DNA of 64,000 nt from Methanohalophilus sp. RSK (GTDB lineage: Archaea > Halobacteriota > Methanosarcinia > Methanosarcinales > Methanosarcinaceae). The DNA lies in assembly GCF_003722075.1 (NCBI RefSeq), contig NZ_RDSK01000014.1, forward strand, positions 1-64,000, read 5' to 3'. A model generated the notes under the pieces. That model was given only the letters and a program-made list of their open reading frames with translations, did not search any database and was not told the DNA's origin. Shown here piece by piece: positions 35,052 to 46,864 of this stretch (the first letter of the stretch is position 1; each line of letters opens with the position of its first letter). The position numbers and the translations under genes were made by a program.

Positions 35052-35288
35052 TTGAGTAAGTTCAGCCTGCTTGATCATGAATTCATTCCCCATCATGAGA
35101 TTATTGATGAGGATGAAATAAAATCTGTTCTTAAAGAGTATAATATTGGTAGGGAACAGCTACCTAAAATCAAGATAGAAGATCCTGTTATTAAAGAAAT
35201 TGGTGCTGAAGTGGGAGACATAGTAAAAATTACCCGCAAAAGCCAGACTGCAGGAGAGGCCCCCTATTATCGGTATGTAATTGAATGA
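35052..35288 (+). CDS. rpoH: RNA polymerase subunit H (Rpo5)
   Basis: A 78-residue archaeal homologue of the C-terminal domain of eukaryotic RPB5 (FSLLDHEFIPHHEIIDEDE ... LPKIKIEDPVIKEIGAEVGDIVKITRKS). Start TTG at 35052 lies 7 bases after AGGAGG (35039-35044); the longer open frame upstream runs through the tRNA and is not coding. First gene of the rpo operon. Confidence 0.95.
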   Translation: MSKFSLLDHEFIPHHEIIDEDEIKSVLKEYNIGREQLPKIKIEDPVIKEIGAEVGDIVKITRKSQTAGEAPYYRYVIE

Positions 35289-35415
35289 CATGCATAACTC
35301 ATATTCGCCGGGTTCTGTCCCGTTCATTGATTTTGTTCTTACGCTTACATTCGCATGCTCTATGTTGTTTGCCTGAATATTCTATATTAACTTAAAAGAA
35401 GGTGCTAGCATCGCT

Positions 35416-37056
35416 TTGGATACCAGTTTTCTGTCGGAAGCCTATTTTACAAGGGATAAAATCGTACAACACCATATCGATTCATATAACAAGTTCTTAA
35501 AAAGCGGTCTTCAGAAAGTTATCGATGAACAACATGTCATCGAGACTGACATTGAGGATATATACGTCAAGTTAGGCCGCATCAGGGTTGAAAAACCGGT
35601 TGTCAAGGAGGCGGATGGTGCAATTGAAAACCTCTACCCCAATGAGGCCAGACTCCGAAACCTTTCTTATTCTGCTCCTCTTTTCCTCGAAATGTCCGTG
35701 GTCAAAGGTGGAGAAGAATCCGAACCAAGGGAAGCCAAAATTGGACAACTACCGGTTATGATCAAATCCGAGATATGTAATCTTGTTGGAATCGATGATG
35801 AGGAAATGATCGAACACGGTGAGGATCCGCTTGATCCAGGGGGCTACTTTATCGTTAATGGTACCGAAAGGGTAGTTATGACCCTGGAGGATCTTGCACC
35901 CAACAAGATACTGGCCGAAATCGGAGAGCGTTACGGGGATCGCATAGAAGTTGCAAAGGTTTTCTCCCAGCGCAGAGGCTACAGGGCACTTGTGGTGGTT
36001 GAAAGAGGCAGGAAAGCCCTGCTGGAAGTTTCTTTCCCCTCCATCTCCGGAAGGATTAATTTCATCACTCTTCTCAGGGCTCTTGGTATTGAAACAGATG
36101 AAGATGTCGTCAAGACGGTTTCAACAGACCCGGAAATAATGAAGTTCATGTTCGAAAATCTCGAAGAGTCGGAAGTAGATACAGTAGAAGAAGCGGTTGA
36201 GAAGATCGGTATGAGGGTGGCCTCCGGTCAGGCAAGCGAGTATCAGGTCAAGAGGGCAAATTATGTTATTGACAGGTATCTGCTTCCTCATCTTGGTAAT
36301 GAACCGGAGGACAGGGTGGCAAAAGCCCATTTCCTGGGTCGCATGGCCGAATCATGTTTTGAACTGGCTCTTGACCGCCGTAGTGCGGATGATAAGGATC
36401 ACTATTCCAACAAACGCCTGAAACTAACAGGTGACTTGCTGGAAGATCTCTTCAGGGTGGCTTTCAACCGTCTGACACGTGATGTCAAATACCAGCTTGA
36501 AAGAGCAAACATGAGGAACAGGGAATTGAATGTTTCCACGTTGGTCAGGGCAGATGTCCTTACAGACCGCCTCCAGCATCCCCTTGCAACAGGGAATTGG
36601 GTTGGAGGAAGGAGTGGTGTATCCCAGTTGCTTGATCGTACTGATTATATTTCTACACTTTCCCACCTGAGACGAGTAATATCTCCCCTCTCCAGAGCAC
36701 AACCTCACTTTGAAGCCCGTGACCTGCACTCTACTCAGTGGGGCAGATTGTGTCCTTCAGAAACACCAGAAGGTCCCAACTGTGGTTTGGTGAAAAATTT
36801 TGCCCAGATGGTGGAACTATCCACAGGGGCGGATGATTTCGATAAAGTGAAAAATGTGCTTTATGGTCTTGGTGTGGCACCGGCGCAGCTTCATGTGCCT
36901 GAAAAGATCCTTAATTATTCCAATGAGCTAGGAACTGATGTAGAGGAACATGAAATGCCAGTAGATGATTTGATTAAAACCCCTGGTTATCAGGATATTA
37001 CTGATGATAGTGGTAAGGAATCTCTCGGTAAAGGGGGGGTGATTCTTGGTGACTGA
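35416..37056 (+). CDS. rpoB2: RNA polymerase subunit B'' (Rpo2 N-terminal half)
   Basis: N-terminal half of the split archaeal second-largest subunit, 546 residues. It contains the lobe and fork regions, including [23 protein letters not shown] and [23 protein letters not shown]. Start is TTG at 35416; AAGGTG lies about 12 bases upstream, a rather long spacing, but no better start exists. The split B''/B' arrangement is typical of methanogens and halophiles. Confidence 0.96.
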   Translation: MDTSFLSEAYFTRDKIVQHHIDSYNKFLKSGLQKVIDEQHVIETDIEDIYVKLGRIRVEKPVVKEADGAIENLYPNEARLRNLSYSAPLFLEMSVVKGGEESEPREAKIGQLPVMIKSEICNLVGIDDEEMIEHGEDPLDPGGYFIVNGTERVVMTLEDLAPNKILAEIGERYGDRIEVAKVFSQRRGYRALVVVERGRKALLEVSFPSISGRINFITLLRALGIETDEDVVKTVSTDPEIMKFMFENLEESEVDTVEEAVEKIGMRVASGQASEYQVKRANYVIDRYLLPHLGNEPEDRVAKAHFLGRMAESCFELALDRRSADDKDHYSNKRLKLTGDLLEDLFRVAFNRLTRDVKYQLERANMRNRELNVSTLVRADVLTDRLQHPLATGNWVGGRSGVSQLLDRTDYISTLSHLRRVISPLSRAQPHFEARDLHSTQWGRLCPSETPEGPNCGLVKNFAQMVELSTGADDFDKVKNVLYGLGVAPAQLHVPEKILNYSNELGTDVEEHEMPVDDLIKTPGYQDITDDSGKESLGKGGVILGD

Positions 37057-38863
37057 TGCCAAAGTATTCCTGAATGGTGAATTAATAGGCACACATCCTG
37101 ATCCTGTCAATCTTGTGGAAGATATTCGCAAGCAAAGAAGGGCCGGTATGCTTTCCAGACAGGTAAATGTAACCCTTCATGAAGATATTCATGAAGTGAT
37201 CATCAATTCCGATATAGGTAGGGCAAGAAGGGCACTTGTAGTAGTGAAAAGCGGCTTGCCTCTTGTTACTGAAGATCATATTGATAAGCTCAAAAGCGGA
37301 GATTTGACGAGTGCAGATCTCATCAGACAGGGTCTGATTGAATATCTGGATGCCGAAGAAGAAGAAAATGCATATGTGGCTCTCTATGAGAGTGACATTA
37401 CTCCCAAACACACACACCTTGAAATTGATCCCTCTCTGATTCTAGGAATCTGTGCAGGTATGGTCCCGTACCCGGAACATAATGCATCACCCAGGATTAC
37501 CATGGGTTCGGCTATGATCAAACAATGTATTGGTGTGTCCACTTCCAACCTGAAACTCAGGCCTGATACTCGTGCCCATGTGTTACATTATCCCCAGAAA
37601 GCACTCACACGCACGCAGACATGCGAATCAATTCACTTTGATGAAAGGCCTGCGGGTCAGAACTTCGTTGTGGCTGTAATGTCCTATGAAGGTTATAATA
37701 TTGAAGATGCACTGGTTTTCAACAAAGGATCCATTGAAAGAGGCTTGGGTAGAAGCCACTTCCTCAGGACTTTTGAGGGCGAAGAACGTCGTTATCCCGG
37801 TGGACAGGAAGATAAATTTGAGATTCCCGATTCTGAATACAGGGGTGCACGTAGTGCGGAAGCCTATGCGAACCTGGATGTTGACGGGCTTGTCAATCCG
37901 GAGACCAAAGTTGGGCCTAATTCAGTATTGATTGGTAAGACCAGTCCTCCGCGTTTCCTTGAAGAACAAACGGATTTCGGTATCACCGTAGAACAGAGGA
38001 GGGAAAGTGCAATCACCATGCGTTCCAATGAAAGGGGTGTGGTTGATACTGTCCTGCTTACAGAATCCATTAACGGTACCAGGCTCACCAAGGTAAAGGT
38101 CAGGGATCAGAGGATTCCTGAGATCGGTGACAAGTTTGCTTCAAGGCACGGTCAGAAAGGAGTAATCGGACTTATAGTTCCATATCACGATATGCCCTTC
38201 ACAGAATCCGGAATGGTTCCGGATCTGGTGATCAATCCTCATGCAATCCCTTCACGTATGACAGTTGCACATGTTCTGGAAATGATCGGTGGTAAAGTAG
38301 GATCTGTAGAAGGAAGACGTATCAATGCAACTGCCTTTTCCGGGGAAAAGGAAGATGACCTGCGTTCAGGTTTACAGAAACATGGTTTTTCGCACACCGG
38401 TAAAGAAGTCTTTTACGATGGTGTGACCGGTAAAAAGGTCCAGGCCGATATCTTTGTTGGTGTTATCCTTTATCAGAAGCTGCACCACATGGTAGCATCC
38501 AAGATACATGCAAGGTCCCGTGGTCCGGTTCAGGTTCTCACACGCCAGCCAACCGAAGGACGTGCCCGTGAAGGTGGTCTGCGGTTTGGTGAAATGGAAA
38601 GGGATGTGCTTATTGGCCATGGTGCGGCGATGGCCCTTAAAGAAAGGTTGCTTGATGAATCTGATAAGGTTGAAGAGCTTGTCTGTAGTAATTGTGGCAT
38701 GATCGCGACCTTTGACCGCAGGCGTAATGTGAGGTACTGTTCAAACTGTGGATCAGAAACGGACATCCACCGTGTAGAAATGAGCTATGCATTCAAGCTT
38801 TTGCTGGATGAAATCAAATCCCTTGGAGTAGCTCCGAGGCTCAGACTTGATGATGCTGTGTGA
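37049..38863 (+). CDS. rpoB1: RNA polymerase subunit B' (Rpo2 C-terminal half)
   Basis: C-terminal half of the second-largest subunit, 604 residues, forming much of the catalytic wall and clamp. It shows [35 protein letters not shown] and a zinc site CSNCG...CSNCGSE near the end. GTG 37049 is preferred over TTG 37046 because GGTGAT at 37038-37043 would be too close to the latter. Overlaps rpoB2 by 8 bases. Confidence 0.96.
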   Translation: MTDAKVFLNGELIGTHPDPVNLVEDIRKQRRAGMLSRQVNVTLHEDIHEVIINSDIGRARRALVVVKSGLPLVTEDHIDKLKSGDLTSADLIRQGLIEYLDAEEEENAYVALYESDITPKHTHLEIDPSLILGICAGMVPYPEHNASPRITMGSAMIKQCIGVSTSNLKLRPDTRAHVLHYPQKALTRTQTCESIHFDERPAGQNFVVAVMSYEGYNIEDALVFNKGSIERGLGRSHFLRTFEGEERRYPGGQEDKFEIPDSEYRGARSAEAYANLDVDGLVNPETKVGPNSVLIGKTSPPRFLEEQTDFGITVEQRRESAITMRSNERGVVDTVLLTESINGTRLTKVKVRDQRIPEIGDKFASRHGQKGVIGLIVPYHDMPFTESGMVPDLVINPHAIPSRMTVAHVLEMIGGKVGSVEGRRINATAFSGEKEDDLRSGLQKHGFSHTGKEVFYDGVTGKKVQADIFVGVILYQKLHHMVASKIHARSRGPVQVLTRQPTEGRAREGGLRFGEMERDVLIGHGAAMALKERLLDESDKVEELVCSNCGMIATFDRRRNVRYCSNCGSETDIHRVEMSYAFKLLLDEIKSLGVAPRLRLDDAV

Positions 38864-38874
38864 TGGTGATATCA

Positions 38875-41520
38875 ATGGATAATACTATACCCTCTATTCC
38901 CCAGAGAATTGGTGCAATCAGATTCGGTCTCCTGTCTCCACGGGAAATCCGTAAAATGAGTGTTACTTCTATTATTACTGCTGACACATATGACGACGAT
39001 GGTTATCCGATTGACATGGGTTTAATGGATCTTAGACTGGGTGTTATAGATCCGGGTCTGAAGTGTAAGACCTGTGGAGGTCGGGCCGGTGAATGTCCGG
39101 GCCACTTCGGTCATATTGAACTTGTGGCACCGGTACTCCATGTAGGATTTAATAAGATAATAAGAAAAATACTACGTTCGACCTGTCGTAACTGCAGCCA
39201 TCTTCTTCTTGAAGACAAACAGAAGAAGGCCTATCTTAATCAGTTTGCCAAACTGGATGTAATGAGTCATCTGCCTGATGATCTGATTAATAATGTATTC
39301 AAGGAAGCACGAAAGACCAAGATTTGCCCTTATTGTGGTGAAGAGCAACTTGAAATAAAATTCGAAAAACCCTCGGATTACATAGAGAATGATTACAAGT
39401 TGACACCGACTGAAATCCGTGATCGTCTTGAACATATCCCGGATGATGACCTAAAGGTCATGGGTATGGATCCTGTTTCTGCAAGACCTGAATGGATGGT
39501 TCTTACAGTGCTCGCAGTTCCTCCTGTAACAGTTCGTCCTTCTATTACTCTGGAATCAGGTCAGCGTAGTGAAGATGATCTAACTCACAAACTTGTGGAT
39601 ATTATTCGTATAAACCAGCGTTTTCAGGAAAATCGTGATGCAGGTGCGCCACAACTTATTATAGAGGACCTCTGGGAACTGTTGCAGTATCACCTTACTA
39701 CATTCTTTGACAACGAAGTTTCAGGTGTCCCTCCGGCAAGACACAGGTCTGGTCGTCCCCTAAAGACTCTTACACAGCGTCTTAAAGGAAAGGAAGGTCG
39801 TTTCAGGGGAAGTCTTTCCGGTAAACGTGTGAATTTCTCTGCACGTACGGTTATATCTCCGGATCCCAATCTTAGTATCAATGAGGTGGGTGTACCCTAT
39901 GCAATTGCCAAACAAATGACAATTCCTGTAAGGATTATCTCCAGAAACCTTGAAATGATGCGTGCATATGTTGCAAGAGGGGGAGAAACTCATCCTGGTG
40001 CTAATTATGTATTCCGTGAAGACGGTCGTCGGCTCAAGATCACTGAAGCCAACAAGGAAGAACTTGCTGAAAAACTTGAACCTGGCTGGACAGTTGAAAG
40101 GCAGATGCAGGATGGGGATATTGTTCTCTTTAACAGGCAGCCTTCTCTTCATAAAATGAGTATAATGGCACATAAAGTCAAGGTTTTGCCAAATAAGACG
40201 TTCAAACTTAATCCATCTGTCTGTCCTCCTTACAATGCGGACTTTGACGGCGATGAAATGAATATGCACGTTCTGCAGACGGAAGAATCACGTGCAGAAG
40301 CAAGCATTTTGATGCAGGTTCAGGAAAACATCCTGTCTCCTCGTTTTGGGGGTCCTATCATAGGTGGTATTCATGACCATATTTCAGGTATGTTCCTGCT
40401 GACGCGTAATGAAAAGATGATCAGTAAGAATGATGCTCTGGAACTTTTACGTAAATCAGAAGTACGTGAGCTCCCGGAGCCTGCAGGCCATAATGATACA
40501 GGGGATCCTTTCTGGACAGGCAAACAGATTTTCAGCCAGATTCTTCCAAATGATCTCAATCTTGAATTTAAGGCCAATGTATGTTTCAAGTGTGATGTAT
40601 GCAAGGGCAGGGATTGTGAGTACGATTCTTATGTGGTGGTTGAAAATGGTGAACTGGTGGCCGGAACTATCGATGAGAAAGCAATCGGTGCTTTTAAGGG
40701 CAAGATTCTCGACTCCATTGTGAAAAGATATGGTGCAACCGAAGCTGCCCGGTTTGTGGACGATGTAACCAGGCTTGCGATTCGTGGTGTGATGCGTACT
40801 GGCCTTAGTTTCGGTATCAGTGATGAGGACATTCCTCGTGAAGCAAGACTGAATATCGATGAGGAACTTGAACGTGCTGAAAACGAAGTTGCAGAACTTA
40901 TTCAAGCTTATGAAGCAAAAGAACTTGAACCCCTTCCGGGTCGGACTCTCGCTGAAACCATCGAGCTTAAGATCATGCAATCTCTGGGTAAGGCGAGGGA
41001 TCATACCGGTACCATTGCAGGAAACCATCTGGGTCTGGAAAATTCTGCTGTGATTATGGCAAAATCCGGTGCACGTGGTTCCATGCTGAACCTGACACAG
41101 ATGGCAGCCTGTGTGGGTCAGCAGGCTGTGCGTGGTGAGCGTATCAGGAGAGGCTATGAAGGCCGTACACTGCCACACTTTGATAGAGGTGACCTTGGTG
41201 CTGATGCACATGGTTTCGTAAAGTCCAGCTATAAGAGTGGCTTAAACCCTACGGAATACTTCTTCCATGCAGTGGGAGGTAGGGAAGGTCTCGTTGATAC
41301 TGCGGTGCGTACATCCCAGTCCGGTTATCTTCAGCGTCGTCTTGTAAACGCTCTTCAGGACCTCGAAGTACAATATGATCGTTCAGTACGTGAAACACGT
41401 GGTGTTATCGTACAGTTCAAGTACGGAGAGGATGGTATAGATTCCACCAAGAGCGATTACAACAGTAAGGATACGGTACATAACATAGTAAGTTCTGTTA
41501 CTGGTAAGGAGGTGAAATAA
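38875..41520 (+). CDS. rpoA1: RNA polymerase subunit A' (Rpo1 N-terminal part)
   Basis: Main catalytic subunit, 881 residues from this start. The clamp zinc site CKTCGG...CPGHFGHIEL is near residue 65, the catalytic magnesium motif YNADFDGDEMNMH is near 455, and the bridge-helix region GLNPTEYFFHAVGGREGLVDTAVRTS is near 805. ATG 38875 follows GGTGAT; frame-open GTG 38860 and ATG 38863 overlap the rpoB1 stop. Followed directly by rpoA2. Confidence 0.96.
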   Translation: MDNTIPSIPQRIGAIRFGLLSPREIRKMSVTSIITADTYDDDGYPIDMGLMDLRLGVIDPGLKCKTCGGRAGECPGHFGHIELVAPVLHVGFNKIIRKILRSTCRNCSHLLLEDKQKKAYLNQFAKLDVMSHLPDDLINNVFKEARKTKICPYCGEEQLEIKFEKPSDYIENDYKLTPTEIRDRLEHIPDDDLKVMGMDPVSARPEWMVLTVLAVPPVTVRPSITLESGQRSEDDLTHKLVDIIRINQRFQENRDAGAPQLIIEDLWELLQYHLTTFFDNEVSGVPPARHRSGRPLKTLTQRLKGKEGRFRGSLSGKRVNFSARTVISPDPNLSINEVGVPYAIAKQMTIPVRIISRNLEMMRAYVARGGETHPGANYVFREDGRRLKITEANKEELAEKLEPGWTVERQMQDGDIVLFNRQPSLHKMSIMAHKVKVLPNKTFKLNPSVCPPYNADFDGDEMNMHVLQTEESRAEASILMQVQENILSPRFGGPIIGGIHDHISGMFLLTRNEKMISKNDALELLRKSEVRELPEPAGHNDTGDPFWTGKQIFSQILPNDLNLEFKANVCFKCDVCKGRDCEYDSYVVVENGELVAGTIDEKAIGAFKGKILDSIVKRYGATEAARFVDDVTRLAIRGVMRTGLSFGISDEDIPREARLNIDEELERAENEVAELIQAYEAKELEPLPGRTLAETIELKIMQSLGKARDHTGTIAGNHLGLENSAVIMAKSGARGSMLNLTQMAACVGQQAVRGERIRRGYEGRTLPHFDRGDLGADAHGFVKSSYKSGLNPTEYFFHAVGGREGLVDTAVRTSQSGYLQRRLVNALQDLEVQYDRSVRETRGVIVQFKYGEDGIDSTKSDYNSKDTVHNIVSSVTGKEVK

Positions 41521-42678
41521 ATGGTACTTCAGGAAGCAACAATTGAAGGTATGGTCAAAGACTTACCTCTTCCCAGTGATGTAAAGCAGACTCTTATTAG
41601 TGATTCGGTGAAAGCGAGTGTAAATAAGAAACAGATGGGGGAGATTATTGAAAAACTCCTGGAAACTTATGATAAATCCTGTGTGGAACCCTGTGAAGCT
41701 GTAGGTGTTATTTCTGCACAATCGATTGGTGAGCCGGGTACACAGATGACAATGCGTACTTTCCACTATGCTGGCGTGGCTGAGATCAATGTTACACTGG
41801 GTTTGCCCAGGTTGATTGAGATTGTTGATGCACGTAAACGTCCCAGTACACCAATGATGACCGTCCATCTTGACAAAGAGTATCTCGAAGACAGGGCTTT
41901 TGCAAACAAGATTGCCTGGATGATTGAAGCTACACATGTTGAGCACCTTGCCGATGTCACTACTGATCTTCCTAATATGCAGCTTGTTATTGATTTGAAT
42001 GAAAAGGCAATGAATAAAAGGGAAGTAGGTATTGAATCGGTAATGGAGAAACTTGAGCATGGTCTTGGTGTTTCCGTTGTCCAGGCCAGTGAAGTTTCCA
42101 ACCAGCTTCTTATTAAACTGAAAGAACCCTCCTATCGTGAGCTATTACAGCTTGCAAAGAAGATCAATACCATTACTTTGAAGGGTATTGATGGCATCAA
42201 GAGAGTAGTTGTCAGAAAAGAGGATGGTGAATACAGGCTCTATACAGAAGGTTCCGAACTCAAGAAAGTTCTTGAGATTGATGGTATAGATCCCGCAAGG
42301 ACAAGCACCAATAACATCGGGGAAATCTATGAGGTCTTTGGAATCGAAGCTGCAAGAAATGCAATAATCAAAGAGGCTACAGATACCCTGCGTGAACAGG
42401 GTCTTGAAGTTGATGTGAGGCATATTATGCTGGTGGCGGACATAATGTCCTGTGACGGCGAAGTAAAACAGATAGGGCGTCATGGAATATCCGGTGAAAA
42501 AGCCAGTGTGTTTGCACGTGCAGCTTTCGAAGTAACTGTAAATCATTTGCTTGATGCAGGTTTGCGTGGAGAGGTCGATGAATTGAATGGTGTTACTGAG
42601 AATATTATTGTCGGCCAGCCAATCAAACTCGGAACAGGAGATGTTCATCTCGTTTCCAGAAATCCTCTACAGGGATGA
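41521..42678 (+). CDS. rpoA2: RNA polymerase subunit A'' (Rpo1 C-terminal part)
   Basis: C-terminal part of the largest subunit, 385 residues, with the trigger-loop region [45 protein letters not shown] and the terminal [16 protein letters not shown]. The ATG abuts the rpoA1 stop, with GGAGGTGA just upstream. Confidence 0.96.
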   Translation: MVLQEATIEGMVKDLPLPSDVKQTLISDSVKASVNKKQMGEIIEKLLETYDKSCVEPCEAVGVISAQSIGEPGTQMTMRTFHYAGVAEINVTLGLPRLIEIVDARKRPSTPMMTVHLDKEYLEDRAFANKIAWMIEATHVEHLADVTTDLPNMQLVIDLNEKAMNKREVGIESVMEKLEHGLGVSVVQASEVSNQLLIKLKEPSYRELLQLAKKINTITLKGIDGIKRVVVRKEDGEYRLYTEGSELKKVLEIDGIDPARTSTNNIGEIYEVFGIEAARNAIIKEATDTLREQGLEVDVRHIMLVADIMSCDGEVKQIGRHGISGEKASVFARAAFEVTVNHLLDAGLRGEVDELNGVTENIIVGQPIKLGTGDVHLVSRNPLQG

Positions 42679-42752
42679 AACTGTAACCAGAAACTAGATA
42701 TAAGGAATCAGGTATTAAAGTACCAATCTTAAATTCAAAAGGGTTGATCTAT

Positions 42753-43040
42753 ATGGATATTAATGTTGATAAGGCATTGCTGAAAGTCATTAGGACAGGA
42801 GATGTTGTGGTCGGGGCAAACAGGACCATTGATGTAGCTACAAACGGAGATGCAAAAATGGTAGTAGTTTCTGCAAACTGCCCGGCATACATCAGGGAAA
42901 AGATCGAGGTAACAGATTTACCAGTACTTAAATACGCAGGTTCAAGTATGGATCTTGGCACTGTTTGTGGTAAACCGTACACAATCACCGCCATGGCAAT
43001 CGTTGATGCTGGTGAATCTGATATTATAGGATTAGTTTAA
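42753..43040 (+). CDS. rpl30e: ribosomal protein L30e
   Basis: A 95-residue L7Ae/L30e-fold protein ([40 protein letters not shown]) in its canonical place between rpoA2 and nusA. ATG 42753 chosen; in-frame TTG 42744 overlaps the GGTTGATC ribosome site. Confidence 0.94.
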   Translation: MDINVDKALLKVIRTGDVVVGANRTIDVATNGDAKMVVVSANCPAYIREKIEVTDLPVLKYAGSSMDLGTVCGKPYTITAMAIVDAGESDIIGLV

Positions 43041-43059
43041 AATAGAGGGTGTTTTATTT

Positions 43060-43485
43060 TTGAGTGATATCAAACTTTCAACAGATGCTATCAGATATAT
43101 AGCCCTGTTTGAAAGTATGACCGGGGCGCCCATTAAGGATTGTCTTATAGACGATGATCGAATTATCTGCGTGGTCAACAATGGCGATATGGGTGCTGCA
43201 ATCGGGAAGCATGGAGATAATATTAACCGCTTCAAAAAAGCAGTCGACAAGCACGTGGATTTAATAGAGTATTCCGATGATCCGGTAACCTTCATCAAGA
43301 ACGCATTTGGCACGATTCCTACAGAATCTGTAGAAATCAGTGATAAAAACGATAAAAAGGTTGCCTATGTAGAGGTTTCCAGTATGAATAAAGGTCTGGC
43401 CATCGGGAAAAGCGGTCGAAATATTGATAAGATAAAAAGGATTGTAAACCGTCATCATGATATCGAAGATTTAATATTACAATAA
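43060..43485 (+). CDS. nusA: NusA-like KH-domain transcription factor
   Basis: Archaeal NusA is a short protein with only the two KH RNA-binding domains; here 141 residues with GAAIGKHGDNINRFKKAV and GLAIGKSGRNIDKIKRIV as the two GxxG loops. Start TTG 43060, eight bases after AGAGGGTG. Thought to act in termination or rRNA antitermination. Confidence 0.94.
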   Translation: MSDIKLSTDAIRYIALFESMTGAPIKDCLIDDDRIICVVNNGDMGAAIGKHGDNINRFKKAVDKHVDLIEYSDDPVTFIKNAFGTIPTESVEISDKNDKKVAYVEVSSMNKGLAIGKSGRNIDKIKRIVNRHHDIEDLILQ

Positions 43486-43527
43486 TCCGGGTTTCAAATA
43501 TTTAACTCATCTATTGGAGGATACTAA

Positions 43528-43956
43528 ATGACAAATGGAAAATATGCAGCTCATAAACTTAAAGCGACACGTAAAAATGCAAGGTGGAAAGATACTCGCT
43601 ACAGCAGGCGAACCCTTGGACTGAATGTAAAGTCTGATCCTTTATCAGGAGCTCCCCAAGGGCGCGGTATTGTGCTGGAAAAGGTAGGTATTGAAGCCAA
43701 ACAGCCCAACTCTGCTATCAGGAAATGTGTAAGGATTCAACTGATCAAGAACGGTAGGCAGGCAACTGCTTTCTGTCCCGGGGATGGTGCCATCAATTTC
43801 ATTGATGAACATGACGAAATAACAGTGGAAAGGATTGGTGGACGCATGGGTGGTGCAAAGGGTGATATTCCCGGTGTGCGCTTTAAGGTCACAGCTGTTA
43901 ATAACGTCAGTTTGAATGAGATGGTCATCGGCAAAAAGGAGAAGCCAAGGAGATAA
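43528..43956 (+). CDS. rps12: ribosomal protein S12
   Basis: A 142-residue archaeal S12 with the decoding-centre segments [14 protein letters not shown] and [24 protein letters not shown] precedes the ATG. First gene of the str block. Confidence 0.97.
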   Translation: MTNGKYAAHKLKATRKNARWKDTRYSRRTLGLNVKSDPLSGAPQGRGIVLEKVGIEAKQPNSAIRKCVRIQLIKNGRQATAFCPGDGAINFIDEHDEITVERIGGRMGGAKGDIPGVRFKVTAVNNVSLNEMVIGKKEKPRR

Positions 43957-43961
43957 TTCTT

Positions 43962-44522
43962 ATGAATAAATTATTCGGAAAATGGGATATGACTGAGGTT
44001 GAAGTGGCCGATCCCGGTCTCAGAAGGTATGTGAATGTCGATCCAATTGCAATTCCCAATACAGGTGGCAGGCACGCAAAACAGCAGTTCAATAAGTCCG
44101 ATCTTTCAATTGTTGAAAGACTTATTACCAGTCTGATGCGCGGAGAGGAGAATACAGGTCAGAAGCAGTGCACAATGACTGGTGTAAAAGATGCTTTTGA
44201 TATTATCCATTCCAAAACGGACAAAAATCCTGTTCAGGTACTTGTTGAGGCAATTTCCCATACTGGTCCAAGGGAAGAGGTAGTACGTCTTAAATACGGT
44301 GGAATCTCTGTACCAAAAGCGGTGGATACAGCACCTCAGAGAAGAGTAGACTCTGCACTGAGGTATATTGCTATGGGTACCAAACAGACATCTTTCAAAT
44401 CCAAACGTTCATTTGCCAGCTGCCTTGCGACAGAACTTATCGCAGCATCAAACGGGGATGCAAAGTGCTTCTCTGTGAACAGGAAAGATGCAAAAGAACG
44501 GGTTGCAAAGGCTGCACGTTAA
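43962..44522 (+). CDS. rps7: ribosomal protein S7
   Basis: A 186-residue archaeal S7 with [20 protein letters not shown] and [25 protein letters not shown]. It starts 5 bases after rps12, using AGGAGAT at that gene's end. Confidence 0.97.
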   Translation: MNKLFGKWDMTEVEVADPGLRRYVNVDPIAIPNTGGRHAKQQFNKSDLSIVERLITSLMRGEENTGQKQCTMTGVKDAFDIIHSKTDKNPVQVLVEAISHTGPREEVVRLKYGGISVPKAVDTAPQRRVDSALRYIAMGTKQTSFKSKRSFASCLATELIAASNGDAKCFSVNRKDAKERVAKAAR

Positions 44523-44559
44523 TCTTATATTATAGTGAATTACTGCGTAGGTTGTAGTT

Positions 44560-46752
44560 ATGGGACGAAGGAAAAAAATGGTAGAGCGTGTAAAAGCGCT
44601 TATGAGTAATCCCGATATGGTCCGAAATATCGGTATTGTAGCACACATCGATCATGGTAAAACCACTTTATCAGATAATCTTTTGGCAGGCGCAGGGATG
44701 ATTTCCCAGGATCTTGCCGGAAGACAACTTTTCATGGACTCTGATGAGGAAGAACAGGAAAGAGGTATTACCATTGATTCAGCTAACGTTTCAATGGTGC
44801 ACGAATATGATAACAATGAATACCTCATTAATCTCATAGACACCCCCGGTCACGTTGACTTCGGTGGCGATGTTACACGTGCCATGCGTGCAGTGGATGG
44901 TGCTGTTGTTGTAATAGATGCTGTTGAAGGCACAATGCCACAGACTGAGACTGTTCTGAGACAGGCACTTAAGGAACACGTAAGACCCGTACTTTTCATT
45001 AACAAAGTTGATCGCCTGATTAATGAACTTCAGGAAGGCGGACAGGAAATGCAGATGCGTCTCGGGAAGCTTATTGATCTTGTTAACAAACTCATCAAAG
45101 GTATGAATGAGGAACGTTATAAGGCCGGTTGGAAAGTCGATGCTACAGGCGGTACTGTTGCATTCGGTTCAGCTCTTTATAACTGGGCAATCAGTGTTCC
45201 AATGATGCAGAAGACCGGTGTAAGTTTCAATGACGTTTATGAATACTGCCGCAATGAAGATATGAAGACACTTGCTGAAAAATGTCCTCTCCATGAAGCA
45301 GTCAACGATATGGTAATCAGGCATCTTCCAAGTCCGATCGAGGCACAGGAAGGACGTGTCGGTGCCATCTGGCATGGCGATAAGACCTCTGAAATAGGCA
45401 AGTCAATGAAAGATGCCGATGCAAATGGAGATATTGCTTTCATGGTTACCGATATTGCAATGGATCCACATGCAGGTGAAGTTGCTACAGGAAGGCTCTT
45501 CAGTGGCTCCTTAACCAGGGGTATGGAAGTTAACGTTTCAGGAACAACCGCCAAAAACAGAATCCAGCAGGTTGGTGTGTTTATGGGTCCTGAAAGGCTG
45601 GAAGTGGAAAAGATTCCCGCAGGTAACATTGCTGCTGTAACAGGTCTTAAGGATGCTATCGTAGGTTCTACTGTCACAACCCTGGAAGATATGATGCCAT
45701 TTGAAAGCATCCAGCATGCAAGTGAACCTGTGGTAACAGTGGCTGTTGAAGCCAAACATATGAAGGATCTTCCAAAATTGGTAGAGGTCTTACGTCAGGT
45801 AGCTAAAGAGGACCCAACCCTTCAGATCAAACTCGACGAAGAAACCGGTGAGCACCTTCTGGCAGGAATGGGTGAATTACACCTTGAAGTCATTGGCCAC
45901 AGGATTCAACGTGACAAGGGTGTAGAAATCACTACCACCCCTCCAATCGTTGTTTACCGTGAATCTGTAAAATCTCATGCAGGTCCGGTTGAAGGAAAGT
46001 CCCCTAACAGGCATAACAGGTTCTATATCGAGATTGAGCCACTTGACCCTGAAATCATCAAACTTATCAAGGACGGCGAAATCAGCATGAGGATGCCCGA
46101 GCTTGAAAGAAGGGAACTGCTAATGAATGCCGGTATGAGCAAGGAAGGGGCCAAAGGCCTTGTAGATATTTATGAAAGCAATATCTTCCTTGACATGACC
46201 AAGGGTATTCAGTATCTGAACGAAACAATGGAATTGATTCTTGAAGGTTTCACAGAGGTTATGAAAGAAGGTCCTCTTGCCAGGGAGCCATGCATGGGTG
46301 TAAAAGTCAAACTTATGGATGCCAAACTCCACGAAGATGCTGTCCACCGTGGTCCTGCACAGGTAATTCCTGCATCAAGACAGGCTATCCAGGCGGCAAT
46401 GCTGCTGGCAGAAGATGTTCTCTTTGAACCGTACCAGAAAGTATTTATCCAGGTGCCACAGGAACAGATGGGCGGCGCAACCAAAGAAATTCAGGGTCGT
46501 CGTGGAATCATAGTGAATATGACATCTGAAGGTGACACTACAGTGATCGAATCCAAGGCTCCGGTATCAGAACTTTTCGGTTTTGCAGGTGATATACGTT
46601 CTGCAACCGAAGGTCGTGCCATGTGGAGTACTGAATTTGCAGGATTTGACTCTCTGCCTGCCAATATGGTTGCAGAGATAGTTAATGAGATAAGAGAAAG
46701 GAAAGGTCTCAAGGCAGGCGTCCCGCAGCCTGAAGATTTCCTTAGTATGTGA
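44560..46752 (+). CDS. fusA: translation elongation factor EF-2
   Basis: Ribosomal translocase GTPase, 730 residues. P-loop [12 protein letters not shown], switch [18 protein letters not shown] specificity motif, and the domain IV loop [12 protein letters not shown] carrying the histidine normally modified to diphthamide. The 112-base gap to tuf contains a 7-bp inverted repeat (GTCGTTA / TAACGAC at 46781-46811) around AGATTTAAAC, which may be a promoter for tuf. Confidence 0.98.
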   Translation: MGRRKKMVERVKALMSNPDMVRNIGIVAHIDHGKTTLSDNLLAGAGMISQDLAGRQLFMDSDEEEQERGITIDSANVSMVHEYDNNEYLINLIDTPGHVDFGGDVTRAMRAVDGAVVVIDAVEGTMPQTETVLRQALKEHVRPVLFINKVDRLINELQEGGQEMQMRLGKLIDLVNKLIKGMNEERYKAGWKVDATGGTVAFGSALYNWAISVPMMQKTGVSFNDVYEYCRNEDMKTLAEKCPLHEAVNDMVIRHLPSPIEAQEGRVGAIWHGDKTSEIGKSMKDADANGDIAFMVTDIAMDPHAGEVATGRLFSGSLTRGMEVNVSGTTAKNRIQQVGVFMGPERLEVEKIPAGNIAAVTGLKDAIVGSTVTTLEDMMPFESIQHASEPVVTVAVEAKHMKDLPKLVEVLRQVAKEDPTLQIKLDEETGEHLLAGMGELHLEVIGHRIQRDKGVEITTTPPIVVYRESVKSHAGPVEGKSPNRHNRFYIEIEPLDPEIIKLIKDGEISMRMPELERRELLMNAGMSKEGAKGLVDIYESNIFLDMTKGIQYLNETMELILEGFTEVMKEGPLAREPCMGVKVKLMDAKLHEDAVHRGPAQVIPASRQAIQAAMLLAEDVLFEPYQKVFIQVPQEQMGGATKEIQGRRGIIVNMTSEGDTTVIESKAPVSELFGFAGDIRSATEGRAMWSTEFAGFDSLPANMVAEIVNEIRERKGLKAGVPQPEDFLSM

Positions 46753-46864
46753 GGAGGGAACCCCCTTCTTACTTTATAATGTCGTTAGAAAGATTTAAAC
46801 CTATTAACGACTATTACAGACAAAAAACCCTATAATAACATCAAATTAGAAGGAGAATCGATAT

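Noticed and set aside
46781-46811. Terminator between EF-2 and EF-1 alpha
   Set aside because: The 7-bp repeat has a long loop containing a TATA-like sequence and no T-run; a tuf promoter element is at least as likely.
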